Shown: positions 58,388-64,000 of the stretch, piece after piece
Numbering within the stretch: the stretch's first letter is position 1
How the letters are laid out: each line of letters starts with the position of its first letter
Assembly: GCA_963556495.2 (NCBI GenBank)
Contig: OY747710.1
Span: forward strand, 38,581,000 to 38,644,999
DNA length: 64,000 nt
Source of the DNA: Valencia hispanica
Taxonomy: Eukaryota; Chordata; Actinopteri; Cyprinodontiformes; Valenciidae
Reading direction: 5' to 3'
Program-made: the position numbers and the translations under genes
The notes under the pieces: generated by a model
Database searches by the model: none
What the model saw: the letters and a program-made list of their open reading frames with translations, nothing else
What the model was told of the DNA's origin: nothing

Positions 58388-58400
58388 ATCAGCGATTTCT
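58388..58400 (+). repeat. 13-bp target-site duplication, right copy
   Basis: ATCAGCGATTTCT, identical to 56749-56761. Confidence 0.85.
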
Positions 58401-61213
58401 ATTCAAAATAAGATGTGTAGATCATTTCAGTGTAAGCAATATTTACGTTTTTTTTTCTCTTTAATTAGATTACTTGCTTACTATTTATGAACCACAGGAA
58501 AATATTAAATTTCTCCTCGGAAGACTACCTTCAATGAAATTATATATTTGTGGGTTCAATAATAAAAAGAAGGCCAAGAAGGCTGCTGAGCTTCCTGGAT
58601 TTAACTCCCCCATGTCATGTCTGGCCAGTATCAGTCTCTTTCTCACATTTATTTATCTTCCCAAATCTCTTCTCTTAACCCCATTATAGCAGCCAGCTCA
58701 GAACAGAGGCCAGAGCACACGAGGCCAAATCCACCTCTTTAGAATTCTGTATCTACTACTGCTCTTCTTATCTTTGCAGCTAACTGTTTGCTCTCACCAC
58801 TAGCCTCACAGCTGGCCTCTCTGATAAAAGCTGTTTTTCCAGCTGGTGATGTTTTAGAGTTCCATCTGTATTTTTTTTTATATCTTTCTTTGACAAACAG
58901 AAAGGTTTTCAGTATTTAATGGGAAAGGTAAAATGTTTTGCAAATTCAAAAGAATGAAAGTGTAAATTATTATTATGTAGACAAGTTTAGAAATGCGTGC
59001 AAACTGCTGTTGTGACCACAAGGTCAAACAGTGTGGACTTAAACAAGCTCCCTTGTGAGATGTCCCAGTAGTTTTGAGATCTTTCTAGCAGGAAAAACCC
59101 AACCCACCCTGCCGGTCTTTAACCTTAGTGTGATCCCTCTGCACCATGTTTGACTATCTGCTGATGCTTTTCTAGCCAACATCTGCAGCTCTTGTAGAAA
59201 ACAGCAAAAGATGGGATCATTATTACCCCGTGCATGCATCTTAAGATCTGAAGAGTATTTATGCAACAATCAGTTTGGCTGTGTTTGAAGAATGAAACTG
59301 TTTAAGATCCATTTGTGCAGAAAAACATGCATAAATGGGGTCTGATGGATGCACCAATGAGCTGGTCATCTGGCAGGGTGTGGTGGTCTTACTTCTACTA
59401 CTTTTGTGTGTGTGCATGTGTGATTGGCCAACATTTGTAGAGGTCTGGCAGAAAAATACTCAACAGGGTGTTCCTTCCTAGACAACTGTGAGAAAAATCC
59501 AGAAAGCTGCAGACTGTCAGGATTATTAAATGGTGGATCAGGTCAGACTCTGTCAGGCATTACCATTATCCAGGCTTTGATTTACGTCTGACTTGCACTC
59601 AAGGACACTCCAGCTGGGTGGACACTTAAAGCTGAAGAGGAAAAACCTCCAGACGTTATGATAGTTTTCTGTAATCTTTTTGTAAATGGTATACATATTT
59701 TAGGCAACGTTTTGCTGTTGCTCAGATAACCGAGATGTACATAGTATATACTTGTTTTCTTTCCCGTTTGTATTGCCTTCCTCATCAGATCAAAACACAA
59801 ATTCTTGCTCTGTATGTTTTGGGGAAATTAAAATCAATTTAGATTTAGAGAGAAAAACGTTTTTCCCCTCCATTTTGCTAATTTGATCTGTTATATTGGA
59901 TGGAGAGCATCAGCTAACAGCAATGTTCAAGTATTTTGCTATATTCCCTTTCCCATTATCTCTGCCCAGTTTTCCTATTCCTTTTGAAGGGAGGCATCTC
60001 CGCAGAATAATTCTGCCTCTAGCATGCTTGTACTCTGAGGGTCTGTGTGTAGGGTAGTATACAGTGTTAGTTTTCCACCACAGCTAGCATGTAGGCAAAG
60101 TTAAGTTTTGGTCTACCACAGTTTTGGTCTTCAACATGTTGTTGTGCCCCTTACATGGCTTGTGCAAACAGTACTACTTACGGATTTTCTTTTGACTTTA
60201 GCTTTCTCCTCGCCCTTTTCTATACAGGCCAGTATCCTGACTGTTGCTTGTGTAGCTTGTAAGTTTATGTAGACATCATGTCTTGTTTGTAGTAATCCCA
60301 TACTCTTTTAGATAATGAATTAAACAGTGCCTCTTTGAAATGTCCAAATGTTGTTTTGATGACCTAACCCTGCTTTAAACTTCTCTACACCTTTCTCCCT
60401 GACCTCTCTGCTGCGTTCCTTGGTCTATATGATGCTTTTTGTTCACTGCCATTAACAAACCACTGGGGTCTTCACAATCCGCTGGATTTATACTGAGATT
60501 AACTTGGAATGTATTTACTAATTAGGTGACTCCTGCTGGCAATTAATGGAATTTGGGGTATCATGATGAACAGAGCTGGATGTGACAGGGTTTACCACAT
60601 TTTTCAGCTTATATTTGAAAAAAGTCCTTTAACGTCATAATTATGCCCTGGTTTGTGTTGGTCTATCATATAAAATCATAATCCTTGCTTTTAATGTACC
60701 AAAACAAGAATAGGTTCAAGGGGTATGAATCAAATCGGATGTTCCATGTCAAAAACGATGACTTGATGAAAAAGCAGTGAGGTTCGTTTATAACCATAAC
60801 GGTTATTAATCGGTCACAGTGTAAGATGTCCTAACTTAAAGAAAACATCAGTTGGCTAAAACAGAAACAATGACTATGGATCTGTCAGAGTCCATCTAGG
60901 CAAGACCAGACATGAGGAATACTTTGGAAGTCTGTCAAAGCAGTGTTTTGGGTTTATAGCACCAGATCCCAAGCAGAGATGGTAAACAATGGGCTACAAA
61001 AAAGAGAAAATCATCTGTTCCCCAATGTGAAGCTGATGCCAAAGTGCTTTTAAAGAGCAACAGCACTGCTTCTCACTAAGCTTTGGCTCCAAGAGTGTGC
61101 AGAAAATGCACAGAAAAAGCTCCTGCTGAGGTTTTAAATCAGTACTTTCTTCTAAATCAACTGTTCTCGGACAGGGATTTTACAGTCTTTCACTGGGTCT
61201 GTCTATAGTTATA
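58401..61213. other. 2.8 kb without recognised features
   Basis: AT-rich, with only short chance frames. No named repeat. Confidence 0.4.
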
Positions 61214-61559
61214 CAGTGGGGCAAAAGTATTTGGCAGCCACGATTGGGCAAGTTGTCCCACTTAAAAAGATGAGAGAGGTGTGTAATTTTCATCATAGGT
61301 ACACTCCAACCGTGAGAAACAGAATGTAAAAAAATCCAGGAAATCACATTATATGATTTTTAAAGAATTTATTTGTATAATTGTGCAGAATATAAGTATT
61401 TAGCACCTACTAACAAGCAAGAATTCTGGCCCTCAAAGACCTGTTATGTCTTTTTCAGGTCTTCTATCATTACCTGTTTTAATGGTGCTTGTTTGAAATC
61501 ATTATCTGTGTAAATGACACCTGTCCACATCTTCAAACAGTCAGACTCTAACCTCCACC

Positions 61560-62169
61560 ATGGGCAAGACAAGAGAGCTGTCCAAGGACATCAGGGACAA
61601 GATTGTACACCTGCACAAGACTGGGATGAGCCAATCTACAATAGGCAAGCAGCTTGGTGAGACAAGATCAACTGTTGAAGCAATTATTGGAAAATGGAAT
61701 AAGTACAAGATCAGTGACAATCTCCCTGACATGGACCTGGGGCTCCATGTAAGATCTCACCTTGTGGGGTACGCATGATCTTGAGAACAGTCAAGAAAAA
61801 ACATAAAACTATATGGGGGAACTGGTCAATGACCTGAGGAGAGCTGAGACCACAGTAACAAAGGTTATTATCAGTAACACACTATGTTGTCATGGATTAA
61901 AATCCTGCAGCATTCGAAAGGTCCCACTGCTTAAACCAGCACTTGTCCAGGCTCATCTAAAGTTTGCCAGAGACCATTTGGATGATCCAAAGGAGGTTTT
62001 GAAAAATGTCATGTGGCCAGATGAGACCAAAATAGAAGAATGGTCGGTTGCATCCCAAGAACACCATACCCACTGTGAAGCCTGGGGGTGGAACCATTAT
62101 GCTTTGAGGCTGCTTTTCTGCAAAGGGGACATGAGGACTGATCCATATTAAGGAAAGAATGAATGGGGC
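61560..62169 (+). pseudogene. Tc1-like transposase, N-terminal two-thirds
   Basis: From 61560 the frame is intact for 72 codons: [40 protein letters not shown] then [16 protein letters not shown], a complete first helix-turn-helix subdomain. A frameshift follows near 61730. From 61813 another frame gives NDLRRAETTVTKVIISNTLC and HGLKSCSIRKVPLLKP, then [12 protein letters not shown] and NVMWPDETKI, which holds the first catalytic D (WSDE is WPDE here). A further shift follows. The second and third catalytic residues lie beyond the insertion and are lost. Confidence 0.85.
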
Positions 62170-63145
62170 GGGCAGCTGGACAGCCGGGAGAGCATCCCCT
62201 GACAGGTCAGTGATCAGGCAGACAACTGGGTGGTTGCCTCTGGCTGACTGGTGATCGAGGAACCTGGCTGACTGGGGCCGGCTTCGAAGGAATTGGACAG
62301 GAAGAGGCCGGCAGCGAAAGAACTGGACAGGAAAAGGCCAGGCGTCCGGCTGTGGGGACAGAGGCGGGTCGTCATTGACCCCCTCTGGGAGCTCTGGCTC
62401 TTCAGTCAGGGCAATAGCAGCTAGACTGATGGCCGGAGCTGTGGCCGAAGGACAGACTGAAGGTGGCAGGCTGATTGGGTTGTCTGAAGCAGAAACTGGT
62501 GAGACTGGCAGGCTGACAGAGGCAGAGACAGCAGTAGTGGATGACTGAGAGGCAGGAGTAGGAGGGGCCAATGTAGAGATGGCAGATCGCTCTTTCACCC
62601 TGGAAGCAGGCTGACCTTGACAGCGCCTACGTTTGCCACAGTGTGGCAACATCTTGGGTGAAGAACACGTTCTGCAACTGCGTAAGCACTTTGAGGAGCT
62701 CCTCAGCCCCTGAGATGCGGAGAGGAGGGTGAGGGATGATGGAGATTTTAAGGCGATTGTCCCAGATATCTTTGCGGAGGACAGTGATCTCTCGGGCAAC
62801 TGCTGGGTCCATTATTAGGGTCAGATCATTCTGTCAGGGAGCCAGGGTGCAGCATGGACCTTAATGTAGACGCAGGTAAGATGCAAAGTGGTATATTAAG
62901 ATGATAAGGATGACAATGATGACAGAAACGATGAGACTGGATACCAGACGGCTGTGAACGAGCAGAAGGGAGATACCAGGGTGAGACACAGTATGATCCA
63001 GAGAGAAGTGAGAGGAGGTGAGGGGTTTAAATACACAGAAGGGAAGGAGGATCAGGTGTGACAGATCGGAGACAGGTGCAGGCAATGATTAGACAGGAGT
63101 GAGCAGGACAGAGTGCTGATGACTCTGAGACAAGGTTGCGTTACA
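62170..63145 (-). mobile_element. Ty3/gypsy-type retrotransposon fragment: 5' LTR plus gag start
   Basis: On the minus strand: an LTR from 63145 (TGTAACGCAACCTTGTCTCA) to 62832 (...CCCTGACA), about 314 bp, obeying TG...CA. It has GTATTTAAACCCCTCACC as a TATA-like box and an ATC-rich stretch. A 19-bp gap (GAATGATCTGACCCTAATA) comes next, where the tRNA primer site would lie, then a gag-like ATG at 62812. The body stops at 62170 within a Pro/Ser-rich region, so pol and the 3' LTR are missing. It replaced part of the Tc1 gene rather than just interrupting it. Confidence 0.65.
62627..62812 (-). pseudogene. gag-like N-terminus of the gypsy fragment
   Basis: The frame starts MDPAVAREITVLRKDIWDNR and continues with an ELLKVLTQLQNVF segment before a stop at 62627. 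A short N-terminal MDPA start a few bases after an LTR and primer-site spacing is common in fish gypsy elements. The 280-codon frame at 62799-61957 continues in another register as a Pro/Ser/Ala-rich stretch and then reads antisense Tc1 sequence, so it is chimeric and not a gene. Confidence 0.5.
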
Positions 63146-63334
63146 CAATATTACACAGTATTGAGGTGAACTTTTGTTATTGTTACCAAATACTTATTTT
63201 CTGCACCATTATACAAATAAATTCTTTACAAATCATACAGTGTGATTTCCTGGATTTTTTACATTCTGTCTCTCACAGACACATAATGTGTCTGTGTACC
63301 TATGATGAAAATACTACCTCCCTCATCTTTTAAA

Positions 63335-64000
63335 GGTCTCATTCACTAATTTTTCAATGAATTTCCTGTGGTCCCTAGCCCAATTATATGCCTTGGGAGC
63401 CGTATTATGTAAGAAAAAACTTCTGTCTCGCTCTTGTTACGGGAGACATAACCTATGTATTTACAAAGACATAGGTCATGAAGCGTTTATGGCTGAGGGC
63501 TGGCTAATGTTATAAAACAATAAATATGATTTGGCTCTCTCAGAGTCATTGTTATTCCTAAAAGCCTTTTAGAAGTCATTAAGAATGTCAAAGTAAGCAT
63601 CTTAGATTATGTAAGAAACTAAATGTAATTTAGATAGAAAGTATTTTGCGTATTTTGAGTTTTAAGATCTTTAGATTCTTAGGCCCCAGGGAAGCGTCTG
63701 ATCATTACTAACAATAAAAAGAGTTTTACAGCTTAATCTCCTCTTTTTCCCAAGAACATGGGGCCCTGAAACAGATACTACCAGAATTAAGGAGCCTCTT
63801 TGGAATTGCATGACAAGACAAAACGGTGGTAATTCTGCCTGGTTTGTTGGACCAAACTACAATGGGAAGTAAAAGGATCTGATCTTCTGTTTTCCTTCTT
63901 GTTTACATCAGTCATCATCTGTGATGAGAGGATGTACTGTGAGTGAAAGTGTTGTAGATATAAACACAGGGAAGATGCTTTTTTGGCCAAAGCCTGGGGA
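63335..64000. other. AT-rich DNA, nothing recognised
   Basis: No gene or repeat could be supported up to the window end. Confidence 0.4.

Larger units (their letters stand above)
61214..63334 (+). mobile_element. Tc1-like element (family C) invaded by a gypsy fragment
   Basis: The left edge CAGTGGGGCAAAAGTATTTG follows a TA at 61212-61213. A leader leads to the ATG at 61560. Transposase sequence runs to 62169 (GAATGGGGC) and is replaced by foreign DNA to about 63145. The 3' untranslated part then resumes (TTGAGGTGAACTTTTG, CACCATTATACAAATAAATT) and the right repeat breaks off at TCATCTTTTAAA (63334). It is the sister of the copy at 29011-30170, which keeps the right end but not the left. Confidence 0.85.

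Noticed and set aside
61957..62799. 280-codon frame, the longest in the window
   Set aside because: It joins antisense gypsy gag-region sequence to antisense Tc1 transposase. The two halves come from different elements and the frame is a by-product of the insertion.

Overview
This window looks like teleost fish chromosomal DNA, most likely a percomorph. The composition is AT-rich and intron/intergenic-like, with no operons, no long open frames and many microsatellites. It is dense in the repeat families typical of bony-fish genomes: Tc1-like DNA transposons, Rex1/L2/RTE-type LINEs, tRNA-derived SINEs, hAT and Harbinger relics, and Ty3/gypsy-type LTRs. I could not identify any host protein-coding gene, rRNA or genuine tRNA gene. 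Almost every recognisable coding stretch is a broken transposase, reverse transcriptase or gag fragment. The species cannot be fixed from the sequence alone.

Layout, left to right. 0-10 kb: a hAT relic, an antisense L2-type LINE, two SINE families, a Harbinger relic that keeps a recognisable exon with a splice donor, an RTE/Rex3-like LINE end with its (ATGG)n tail, and a (CAGA)n tract. 10-16 kb: a non-autonomous DNA element, an L2 3' end with an (AAGGC)n tail, a decayed copy of an unassigned GC-rich retroposon, two Tc1-like relics, and an RTE LINE end abutting a Rex1-like LINE. 17-26 kb: the longest L2-type LINE (antisense), an LTR with a nested repeat, and three Tc1-like relics, one split by a non-autonomous element. 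28-35 kb: a LINE end running into a 616-bp (ACCT/ATCT)n array, a Tc1-like copy carrying a foldback MITE, and several LTRs. 37-50 kb: a TTAA-flanked DNA transposon with a spliced-looking ORF, and a TA-flanked Tc1-like element with very long inverted arms and a nested retroposon. 50-64 kb: mostly unrecognised AT-rich DNA, then a GC-rich A-tailed retroposon with a 13-bp target-site duplication, and a Tc1-like copy invaded by a gypsy LTR-gag fragment.

The elements do not form a pathway. What they record is layered transposition. The points most worth following up are: (1) the 1.6-kb GC-rich retroposon at 56762-58387, whose family I cannot name and which has an older, CpG-depleted relative at 11240-11704; (2) the Tc1-like element at 44176-45957, whose inverted arms of about 370-380 bp run into its own transposase coding sequence; (3) the 930-bp TTAA-flanked element at 40720-41649; (4) four dated nested insertions; and (5) the repeated link between LINE/SINE 3' tails and microsatellites. 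All coordinates of old repeats are approximate to about 10-30 bp.
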